DNA of 5,118 nt. Origin: Sphingomonas bacterium (GTDB lineage: Bacteria > Pseudomonadota > Alphaproteobacteria > Sphingomonadales > Sphingomonadaceae). The position numbers were made by a program, and so were the translations under genes. This document shows, piece after piece, positions 1 through 4,991 of the stretch; the first letter of the stretch is position 1; the number at the start of each line of letters is the position of its first letter. Below the pieces are notes generated by a model. That model made no database searches, was not told where the DNA came from, and saw only the letters and a list, made by a program, of their open reading frames with translations. The stretch covers positions 1 to 5,118 of the forward strand of contig NZ_CAHJWX010000187.1 of the NCBI RefSeq assembly GCF_903643065.1, written 5' to 3'.

Positions 1-1
1 G

Positions 2-88
2 GTCGCGGTCGCCGGGCCGGTGACGGTGCGCGCCCGCTCAGCCGACGGGCGCCGCCCCGGCCGGTCGGTCGAGGTGATGGCGAGGTGA
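2..88 (+). CDS. 3' end of an unidentified upstream gene (partial)
   Basis: The frame is open from the window edge to a TGA at 86-88, leaving the last 28 residues of a protein. The tail alternates hydrophobic and polar residues (VAVAGPVTVRA near its start, RSVEVMAR at the end), which fits the final beta-strands of an Ig-like or jelly-roll domain. Such domains close many secreted carbohydrate-active enzymes, including GH2-type glycosidases, and cupin-like genes such as the one downstream often sit in sphingomonad glycan-use loci. That link is inference only. The other two + frames over the same bases read less like protein (one stops at 21-23). The product cannot be named from 28 residues. Confidence 0.45.
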   Translation, partial: VAVAGPVTVRARSADGRRPGRSVEVMAR

Positions 89-313
89 CCGCGCCGCGGC
101 CGGCGTGTCCGCAACGCCAACCCGCGCCGCCGAGAGACCGGTGCCGTGCACGCCGTTGATCGCCGCGCGGCGGACTCCTATGGGCAGGTCGACACGGAGG
201 TGGGCGGCCTCCGGCGCGACGCGTCGCGCATCGCTGAAACTGGCGAGTGGGGGGAAGATGACAGGGCCGGTCGAAGTTAGCTTCAGTTCATCGCCGACGC
301 CGTCGGGGACGCC

Positions 314-318
314 GGAGA
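314..318 (+). promoter_or_regulatory. Ribosome binding site deciding the start of the cupin-like gene
   Basis: GGAGA lies 6 bases before the ATG at 325. A GTG at 319 in the same frame directly abuts this sequence with no spacer, so it is a poor start. The ATG at 325 is therefore preferred. Confidence 0.6.
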
Positions 319-324
319 GTGGCG

Positions 325-1383
325 ATGACGCCCGAGCGTGACGCTATCGCCGCGCCGGAACCGTCGATGATCGATATATCGGCGGCGAAGCGGGTCGACA
401 GCATCGATGCGCCCGATGCGGCGGCCTTTCTGCGCGACGTCGTGCCTCGCTATGCTCCCGTCGTGCTGCGCGGGCTCGTCGCGGATTGGCCGGTCGTGGC
501 GGCGGGCAGGCGCGGCGACCGCGCGCTCGTCGAATATCTGGCGACGCTGGACAGCGGCCGGCCCGTCAACGTCTTCTCCGCCCCACCCGAACAGGGCGGC
601 CGGTTCTTCTACGCCGATGACATGCGAGGGCTGAACTTCGGCACGGAACAGGTCACGCTGACCCGGCTGCTGGTGGCGCTGCTCGAATTGGCGGGCGAAG
701 CACGGTCGCCCGCCCTCTACGCGGGCGCCGCGCCGGCCGCGGAGACCCTCGTCCGGTTCGCGACGGACAATCCGATGCCGCTGCCGCTGCCGGGTGCCGA
801 ACCGCGCATCTGGATCGGCAACCGCTCCCGGATCGCGACGCATTACGACATGTCGGACAACATCGCGTGCGTCGCCGCCGGCCGCCGCCGCTTCCTGCTG
901 TTCCCGCCCGGCCAGGTCAGCAACCTGCATGTCGGCCCGCTGGAGCGAACGCCCGCGGGCCAGCCGGTGAGCATGGTCGACCCGCTCGCGCCCGATCTGT
1001 CCCGCTATCCCCGCTTCGCCGCCGCGAGCGAGCATATGCTCGTGGCGGAGCTGATGCCCGGCGACGCGCTCTATATCCCATCGCTTTGGTGGCATCACGT
1101 GACCGCCGGCGCGGCCGTCAACGTGCTCGTCAATTACTGGTCGCGGCCAGCCGCGGCCGGATCGCCGCTGGCGGCGATGGTCCACGCGCTCCACACCGTC
1201 CGCGACCTGCCGGAGGGCGAGCGCGGGGCGTGGCGCGACTGGTTCGACCATTACGTCTTCGGCACGGATCGGCTGGACGCGGCGGCGCACCTGCCGGCCC
1301 ATGCCCAGGGTGTCCTGGGGCCATCATCACCGGATCGCGACCGCATGGTCGCCGCCTTTATCCGTAACGCCTTGCCCGGCTGA
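325..1383 (+). CDS. Cupin-like (JmjC/Cupin_8) putative Fe(II)/2-oxoglutarate-dependent oxygenase
   Basis: The product is a 352-residue cytosolic protein of the cupin-like/JmjC family (Cupin_8, related to the asparaginyl hydroxylase FIH). Members fold as a double-stranded beta-helix and use Fe(II) and 2-oxoglutarate to hydroxylate a substrate; the substrate here is unknown. The facial triad is visible: HYD at 173-175 (H173, D175) and the distal His in WWHH at 255-258 (H257 by FIH alignment). The FIH 2-oxoglutarate Lys position aligns with R188 in GRRRFLLFPP. N270 in VNYW matches the FIH active-site Asn. An N-terminal APVVLRGLVADWP segment (44-56) is typical of the family, as is NLHVGPLERTPAG (200-212). 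No signal peptide is seen. Close relatives in sphingomonads and Caulobacter often lie beside TonB receptors, SapC and tryptophan-halogenase-like genes in sugar-use loci; none of these is visible here. The gene converges on a dead aldo/keto reductase. Confidence 0.88.
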   Translation: MTPERDAIAAPEPSMIDISAAKRVDSIDAPDAAAFLRDVVPRYAPVVLRGLVADWPVVAAGRRGDRALVEYLATLDSGRPVNVFSAPPEQGGRFFYADDMRGLNFGTEQVTLTRLLVALLELAGEARSPALYAGAAPAAETLVRFATDNPMPLPLPGAEPRIWIGNRSRIATHYDMSDNIACVAAGRRRFLLFPPGQVSNLHVGPLERTPAGQPVSMVDPLAPDLSRYPRFAAASEHMLVAELMPGDALYIPSLWWHHVTAGAAVNVLVNYWSRPAAAGSPLAAMVHALHTVRDLPEGERGAWRDWFDHYVFGTDRLDAAAHLPAHAQGVLGPSSPDRDRMVAAFIRNALPG

Positions 1384-1428
1384 GCCGGGGACCATCGGTC
1401 ACGCGGCCGGGTGTGTCGCCCCGGCTCA
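1381..1428. terminator. Inverted repeat spanning the convergent stop codons (possible bidirectional terminator)
   Basis: TGAGCCGGGG at 1381-1390 is perfectly complementary to CCCCGGCTCA at 1419-1428, with a 28-base loop. The left arm starts with the stop codon of the cupin-like gene. The right arm, read on the minus strand, starts with the stop codon of the aldo/keto reductase remnant. No U-tract follows either arm and the loop is long, so intrinsic termination is plausible but unproven. Confidence 0.45.
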
Positions 1429-1993
1429 GGGCAGCGGCTCTCCCCGTACGGCGATCAGCACGTCGTACCATTGGTGGCGAGTCTACTCGACTTTCAAGGC
1501 GTCGGCGAGTTCGGCGATCCGCGCGGCGTTCTGTGTGCCGACAATTGGGATCGCACGTGCCGGATGCGCCATGATCCAGCTGTACGCAACGGCGGCGCGG
1601 CCGACGCCGACCTCAGTGGCCCACGCGTCGAGAGCCGCGGCGAAAAGTCGGGCTGGAGGCTCGCGAGCGGCATCGACCGGACCGAGGCGAGCGCGATCGT
1701 CTGGTGCCGCGTGCATTTGGAGACGCCGACCGCACGCATCTAGCCGCCGCAGCGACGCGTCGAGCGCCGCCATCAGATAGCGGCGCCCGGAGTCGTCAGG
1801 CGCGGGCGGAGCGATACCGCCCCTTGGTCGCGAGCACCATGCCCGCGCAACGCGGGTGCCTCCGCGAATTTGCGGCCGAGCAGCGCTTCGGCATCACCGA
1901 ACGCACCGCCGTCCAGCCCACAGATGTCGGCGGTGTCGAACAGCGTCACGCCGCCTCGAACGCCGCGTCGATCAGGCGCCGACCTTCCGCCAT
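1426..1993 (-). pseudogene. Decayed aldo/keto reductase (AKR) gene
   Basis: Pieces of one aldo/keto reductase appear in order but in different minus-strand frames. They are GRRLIDAAFEA (just below 1993), GVTLFDTADICG, AEALLGRKFAEAPALR, MVLATKG (from 1840), GIAPPAPDDSGRRYLMAAL, MRAVGVSK (from 1739) with ASLQPDFSP, and AYSWIMAHPARAIPIVGTQ with ALKVE. The terminal TRHQWYDVLIAVRGEPLP lies after an in-frame TAG at 1485-1483, at a position where relatives usually have Trp. Frameshifts lie near 1953, 1843 and 1821. Internal deletions are inferred near 1740, where the region with the catalytic His is absent, and near 1635. The catalytic Tyr of the DTAxxYG motif is Cys (TGT at 1922-1920). About 190 codons remain of a family length near 320, and the N-terminus is missing where IS630 sequence begins. 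Intact members are NAD(P)H-dependent carbonyl or sugar oxidoreductases. This copy cannot make an active enzyme. Confidence 0.85.
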
Positions 1994-1997
1994 ACAG

Positions 1998-2135
1998 CTC
2001 CACAAGGCTGGCGAGCGGACCGTGTCCGGGCTCTGATCCCTCATCGGCAAACTGGTCGACCTGTTCCAGCCGCAGGAATGCGCCAACTACTTCAGTTCCT
2101 GCGGCTATGACCCGGACTGATCGGAATCCGCTCTA
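1998..2135 (+). mobile_element. 3' remnant of an IS630-family insertion sequence (transposase C-terminus)
   Basis: In one + frame the sequence reads HKAGERTVSGL, then a TGA at 2034-2036 where relatives usually have Trp, then SLIGKLVDLFQPQECANYF and SSCGYDPD, ending at a TGA at 2118-2120. The ECANYF...GYDP ending is characteristic of IS630/Tc1-mariner-type transposases, in the C-terminal part after the DDE catalytic domain. Only about 40 codons survive, so it is inactive. IS630 elements target TA. A TA at 2134-2135 follows the stop closely, and the bases just before it could be the right terminal repeat, but the left end is gone and this cannot be confirmed. The aldo/keto reductase remnant on the other strand stops abruptly at the left border, which suggests a deletion or recombination joint there. 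Confidence 0.75.
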
Positions 2136-2245
2136 ATTCCCGGTTGGCTCTTAGAAAGCGCGCCGGAGTGGAGGCGGTTGAACGTGAACGGGTGTCCGCT
2201 TCCGAGGAGGCGCTGAGTGCCGTTTAGCGGCTGGTTGTGGGTCTT
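2136..2245. other. Spacer with no gene; possible dispersed intergenic element
   Basis: No coding signal is seen. Read on the minus strand, 2245 to about 2180 contains CCGCTAAACGGCA and GGAAGCGGACACCCG. These resemble the AGCGGACA-type intergenic sequences I recall as repeated in many alphaproteobacterial chromosomes. The region lies directly downstream of the membrane-protein stop codon, so it would also be that gene's 3' untranslated region. No convincing hairpin with a T-run was found. Confidence 0.2.
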
Positions 2246-3625
2246 TCACGCCAACGCTCTTGCGATCACACCAGCCAGCGCGGCTAGGCTCGCTGGCACG
2301 AAGGCGCACGCCAGTCGCCGGCGATTATCGATCTTGAGTTCATCAACCAACAGGGCGGTGGCGATCAGGGCGGCGAGTTCGGTCCAGAGATGATAGCGAA
2401 GTTCGGCCGCGACGCTCAATACGAGATAACCGCTGCCATAGAACAGCGAAGACAGCGCGACCGGCGCGATCAACCGCGCGCCCGGTAGCCCCCAGCTGGC
2501 GACGAGCACGCCAAGTGCCAGCCCGATGAACACAATCGGCCAGCCCAGCGGCGTGTGCGCGGTGCCGATCGCGAGCGCGTCAAGCGTGCGCATCACCGGG
2601 TTGGGTGTGACGTGAAACCCCCAGGGGTTCGGTGCTGCCTTGTTGGGCACAGGCCGCTCGATCTCGTCGGACAGCGGCAGCAGCCGTGTGTTGATCGCGA
2701 AGTGATGCAACCGGTGCGCGGCATAGGCGATCGGATGCGCCAGCACCGCACGTGCCAAGAACGGATAGGGCCTGATCCGCAGCGGATCGACGTTTTCGTT
2801 CCAGGCGGTGAAGCCGAGCGGGCACTCGGGATCGACCCAGTCGGAATAGCTGTCCCACTTGTTCGGCCGATAGCAACGGTAGTTGACGCGCACGGGATCC
2901 GACACCTCCAGCTCTTCGGGAAAGACGCTGACGCCGGCGTGTTCGGTGATACCGCCCAGGTCGAAAATGACGAGCGACAGCTCCACCCGGCTGGGCTTGG
3001 CGCCGATCAGTCGATTGGCGACCGGCATCGCCGCCATCAGCGCCATTGTGGCAATCAGGCCGGTGCCGAGCAGCCGTGGCCAGCTGCTCCACCAGTGCCG
3101 CGGCAGCAGCGACATCAACAGCGGCAGGCAGGCGGTAAAGGCATTGAAGCGCAGCGTCGCCGCGAAGACCAGCATTCCCGCTGCCAGAACGCGCGACGGT
3201 ACGCCCCCGTGACAGGCGAGCAGGCCGGTCGCGACGAGCAGTGCGCCCGTCATCAGGCAGTCCTTGAGGATCATGCCGGTCAGCGCCAACCCGAGCGGCC
3301 ACAGCCCGCAGGCGAGCAGCGCCCAGGCTAGGCCACGACGCCGTCGCTGCCACGCCGTGCCCGCAAGTACGGTCAGACCGCCCCAGTATAGCGCCAGCTC
3401 CATCAGCAACATCGGCGCCGGGCCGGGGTGGATGCGGATCAGCTGGCGCCACACCCACTGCATCGCCGGCGGATGCCAGTCGTCGATGTCTCCACTCAGC
3501 GCTTCGCCATACTGGCGCACCGGATCCCAGCTCATCAAGCCGGGCCAATATGCCAACGCGGTCAACGTCGCGGCCGTCAATGCGGCAAACGACAACAAGA
3601 GATAGCCGCGTCTGGTATGCCGCAT
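2246..3625 (-). CDS. Polytopic inner-membrane protein, GT-C glycosyltransferase-like layout (uncharacterised)
   Basis: This is a 459-residue hydrophobic protein with a basic N-terminus (MRHTRRG) and roughly ten membrane spans. The clearest are near residues 8-28, 71-90, 99-118, 123-137, 147-175, 185-205, 366-388, 391-415 and 423-438. A large loop of about 150 residues (roughly 210-360), rich in Pro, Trp and Asp, lies between two hydrophobic halves. The first extracytoplasmic loop carries WPGLMSWDP (27-35) and DDWHPP (48-53), and ILKD sits at 119-122. An acidic residue in the first loop plus a long soluble loop resembles GT-C glycosyltransferases and DUF6020-type proteins, which use lipid-linked sugars at the periplasmic face; that activity is inference. 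The start at 3625 is chosen for its AGGA at 3635-3632. An in-frame ATG at 3646 and a TTG at 3670 have weaker sites. No operon partner is visible. The frame is intact despite its decayed surroundings. Confidence 0.82.
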   Translation of the reverse strand: MRHTRRGYLLLSFAALTAATLTALAYWPGLMSWDPVRQYGEALSGDIDDWHPPAMQWVWRQLIRIHPGPAPMLLMELALYWGGLTVLAGTAWQRRRRGLAWALLACGLWPLGLALTGMILKDCLMTGALLVATGLLACHGGVPSRVLAAGMLVFAATLRFNAFTACLPLLMSLLPRHWWSSWPRLLGTGLIATMALMAAMPVANRLIGAKPSRVELSLVIFDLGGITEHAGVSVFPEELEVSDPVRVNYRCYRPNKWDSYSDWVDPECPLGFTAWNENVDPLRIRPYPFLARAVLAHPIAYAAHRLHHFAINTRLLPLSDEIERPVPNKAAPNPWGFHVTPNPVMRTLDALAIGTAHTPLGWPIVFIGLALGVLVASWGLPGARLIAPVALSSLFYGSGYLVLSVAAELRYHLWTELAALIATALLVDELKIDNRRRLACAFVPASLAALAGVIARALA

Positions 3626-3863
3626 GCTTGGTCCTGTGTCCGCCATGCCGACGGGAAGTCTGGCACTCAACGATTGCGGTCAAGCGTCCGCTGATCTTAT
3701 TGAAGCAGCCCTGGCGAAAACGGCTCGAAAGGATGACTGAACAGATGACCGCTTTCGAAAAGCTGTTGAGCATCGCTTAACGTTTGCAAGTAGGTCGAAC
3801 CTGCCAGTGAACATCAAAGGGGCTCGGATGAATCAGCTCGCGTGAGAACGACGCGGAGCGTTC
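3626..3863. other. Spacer upstream of the membrane protein gene; no gene recognised
   Basis: This stretch should hold the minus-strand promoter of the membrane protein gene, but no -35/-10 pair is convincing. TTGACC occurs on the minus strand near 3682 without a good -10 at the right distance. On the + strand, an open frame ends at 3780 with MTEQMTAFEKLLSIA, whose codon choice is less GC-rich than that of nearby genes. It has no start site of its own with a usable ribosome binding site and matches nothing I know. Confidence 0.4.
3632..3635 (-). promoter_or_regulatory. Ribosome binding site deciding the start of the membrane protein gene
   Basis: AGGA on the minus strand, 6 bases before the ATG at 3625-3623. 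It favours this start over the in-frame ATG at 3646 and TTG at 3670. Confidence 0.5.
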
Positions 3864-4332
3864 ATGCGAACCGACCTTTATCGGGCAATCGCGGTCAATC
3901 ATTACCGCGATTGAGGCTGGTGCGAGACCGGGCCAGTACCGGATGCCCTGGCATCGCAGCAGCGGCAACTCGACCCCGCTCAACGCCATGTCCGGCCGGC
4001 CGTCTCGCGGCATTAACACGCTGTTGCTCTGGGCGGCGGCAGCCGAGGCGGGCTACTCGACCGGCGAATGGGCGACCTACGTCCGCAAGGACCTGCGCGA
4101 GATGTCGGTCGCGGCGTTCGACGACTACTTCATCGACGACCTGTTCGACCTGGCCTGGAGGAGGGCGGTCGAGCACGCGCCGGCGCGCTCCCGCGGCGGC
4201 CGCGCCCGGGCAGGAAGGGCTAGCCGCCATCGACGGCGGCGCCGGCGCCGGGCAATCCGGCGCGCCGGACGCCGCGCGCCGGGCCGGTCCACCCGGTCGA
4301 CGCCGAAGCGACAGAATCATCCCGGGGATTAA
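3864..4332 (+). pseudogene. Remnant of an ArdC-type antirestriction gene (N-terminal domain) fused to an unrecognised tail
   Basis: From the ATG at 3864 the frame reads MRTDLYRAIA. It then shifts by two missing bases near 3894 into the frame that reads SIITAIEAG, YRMPWHRSS, TPLNAMSGRP, GINTLLLWAAAAEAGYS and TGEWATY (to 4080). This is the order of motifs in the N-terminal ssDNA-binding domain of ArdC-like antirestriction proteins, which are carried by plasmids and integrative elements. The usual continuation after WATY (RQW...GAQVRKGE) is absent. An in-frame junction leads to VRKDLREMSVAAFDDYF, IDDLFDLAWRRAVEHAP, which I do not recognise. It then becomes an Arg-rich run to the TGA at 4330-4332. 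Past about 4185 a neighbouring frame (APAAAAPGQEGLAAIDGGA) looks more protein-like, suggesting another shift. Neither the full ArdC domain nor its C-terminal protease-like part is present, so the gene is dead. Confidence 0.72.
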
Positions 4333-4371
4333 ACCTGCGGCCGTGCTGACATCTGGCCGCTCTCCGCAACC

Positions 4372-4377
4372 AAGGAG
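4372..4377 (+). promoter_or_regulatory. Ribosome binding site of the broken HTH gene
   Basis: AAGGAG lies 6 bases before the ATG at 4384. This canonical site marks the original start of the helix-turn-helix gene even though the frame is broken further on. Confidence 0.6.
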
Positions 4378-4383
4378 ATCACG

Positions 4384-4628
4384 ATGCCACGCAAGAAGAC
4401 GCCGCCTAACGCGGTAACGAAGACGGCGAGGCGGCGCACTAAATCGGCCCCGCCAAGAGCACGTTCGAAAAGAAGCGCCGTTACTCCGAGAACGGCCCAC
4501 CGTTTGTCTGCGACGAGGGCGACTCGGTCCGATATCGCGTCAAAGACCTCGACAACTGGCTGGCTGAGCGCGTGTTCCGGTCCGCTCACGATCGCGCGCG
4601 CCGCCGCCGCGAGCCGCGGGGCCGCTGA
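4384..4628 (+). pseudogene. Broken helix-turn-helix (excisionase/AlpA-like) DNA-binding protein gene
   Basis: The start (MPRKKTPPNAV) follows a strong ribosome binding site. A frameshift lies near 4411-4420, after which the good reading continues in another frame: NEDGEAAH, then a TAA at 4440-4442 where Tyr is expected, then IGPAKSTFEKKRRYSENGPP, VRYRVKDLDNWLAERVF and a basic tail ending at the TGA at 4626-4628. The layout (A-x-x-Y-hG-x-x-K-S-T-h-E-K, then G-P-P-F, then V-R-Y-R-x-x-D-L-D-x-W) is that of small HTH_17/MerR-like regulators such as AlpA and excisionases, which control integrase genes or excision in mobile elements. Normal length would be about 80 residues, matching what is left. 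No usable start codon exists after the TAA, so a functional protein is unlikely unless a sequencing error explains both lesions. The frame that stays open from 4384 to 4758 loses the HTH motifs and is not the real product. Confidence 0.72.
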
Positions 4629-4660
4629 CCGCACGCGTCACACCCACCGACACCACGGAC

Positions 4661-4685
4661 CCCGCGCCGCCCCCCGCGGCGCGGG
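4661..4685. terminator. Strong GC hairpin between mobile-element remnants
   Basis: CCCGCGCCGC (4661-4670) and GCGGCGCGGG (4676-4685) form a perfect 10-bp all-GC stem with a CCCCC loop. It sits about 30 bases after the HTH stop codon and just before the next ribosome binding site. No T-run follows, so it may be a weak or attenuating terminator, or an RNA processing structure in the old operon. Confidence 0.4.
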
Positions 4686-4714
4686 CGATCTGCCGATCCC
4701 GAAGGAGAACGACG

Positions 4715-4768
4715 ATGACCGATCGCGCCAGCAGGTGGCGCAACGACTTCTTCCGTGATCTCGGATAG
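4715..4768 (+). pseudogene. Truncated 17-codon ORF (5' end of a lost mobile-element gene)
   Basis: The ATG at 4715 has an excellent Shine-Dalgarno sequence (AAGGAG at 4702-4707, 7 bases away). It encodes MTDRASRWRNDFFRDLG before a TAG at 4766-4768. The spacing behind the HTH gene looks like the next gene of the same operon, cut off 16 bases before the end of the tRNA-Ser gene. The reading is too short to identify. A genuine micro-peptide is possible, but truncation at the element/chromosome joint fits better. Confidence 0.4.
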
Positions 4769-4783
4769 TGCCGGACGGCGACT

Positions 4784-4873
4784 TGGCGGAGACGGAGGGA
4801 TTCGAACCCTCGGTACGGTTTCCCGTACGACGCTTTAGCAAAGCGTTGGTTTCAGCCACTCACCCACGTCTCC
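4784..4873 (-). tRNA. tRNA-Ser(GCT)
   Basis: Ninety bases including an encoded CCA (4786-4784). The acceptor stem pairs GGAGACG (4873-4867) with CGTCTCC (4794-4788), followed by discriminator G at 4787. The anticodon stem ACGCT/AGCGT encloses the loop TTGCTAA, giving anticodon GCT (4839-4837), which reads AGC and AGU serine codons. A long variable arm (GTACGG...CCGTAC) marks it as class II, as expected for serine. The T arm GAGGG-TTCGAAT-CCCTC is perfect. The gene looks intact. Its 3' end faces the mobile-element remnants at 3864-4768, the usual arrangement for a tRNA used as an integration site. Confidence 0.96.
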
Positions 4874-4889
4874 GGGCCGACTGCGCGAT

Positions 4890-4917
4890 CGTATAGCATG
4901 GGTGCGCGGGCGATCAA
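4890..4917 (-). promoter_or_regulatory. Sigma-70-type promoter of tRNA-Ser
   Basis: On the minus strand, TTGATC (4917-4912) and TATACG (4895-4890) are separated by 16 bases. The -10 ends 17 bases before the mature tRNA 5' end. Both boxes are close to consensus, as expected for a strongly expressed stable RNA gene. Confidence 0.6.
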
Positions 4918-4991
4918 CGGGGTCGGGCGATCGTTCATCGCGCGGCAAGGAGTGAGACGGTTAATCATCGCAAGGCGAGGGAGGCCGGCGC

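Noticed and set aside
105..341. Short + strand ORF from a GTG in the spacer before the cupin-like gene
   Set aside because: No ribosome binding site, no recognisable sequence, and it overlaps the cupin start. Other frames of 89-318, including a fairly protein-like minus-strand reading, also gave nothing identifiable.
283..1302. Long open frame (339 codons) on the minus strand opposite the cupin-like gene
   Set aside because: It is Arg/Gly/His-rich with no recognisable motif and is fully antisense to a gene with clear catalytic motifs. Such shadows are common in GC-rich DNA.
867..1367. + strand open frame of 166 codons within the cupin-like gene
   Set aside because: Arg/Pro/Ala-rich translation with no motif, out of frame with the cupin motifs.
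2555..3331. + strand open frame of 258 codons opposite the membrane protein gene
   Set aside because: His/Arg/Gln-rich composition with no motif; an antisense shadow.
2580..3773. Long minus-strand open frame (397 codons) overlapping the membrane protein gene in another frame
   Set aside because: The translation lacks membrane segments or motifs and is Arg/Ala-rich. The overlapping frame encodes a coherent polytopic membrane protein with a good ribosome binding site.
3777..4019. Minus-strand ORF of 80 codons opposite the ArdC remnant
   Set aside because: The opposite strand carries recognisable ArdC motifs; this frame has no motif or convincing ribosome binding site.
3895..4500. Minus-strand open frame of 201 codons across the mobile-element remnants
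   Set aside because: Arg/Ala/Pro-rich and without motifs; it spans the antisense of two different gene remnants, so it is a composition artefact.
4638..4859. Minus-strand ORF of 73 codons reading through the tRNA gene
   Set aside because: Its first part is translation of tRNA-Ser sequence (the GGTTCGAATCCC arm), a known source of spurious ORFs.
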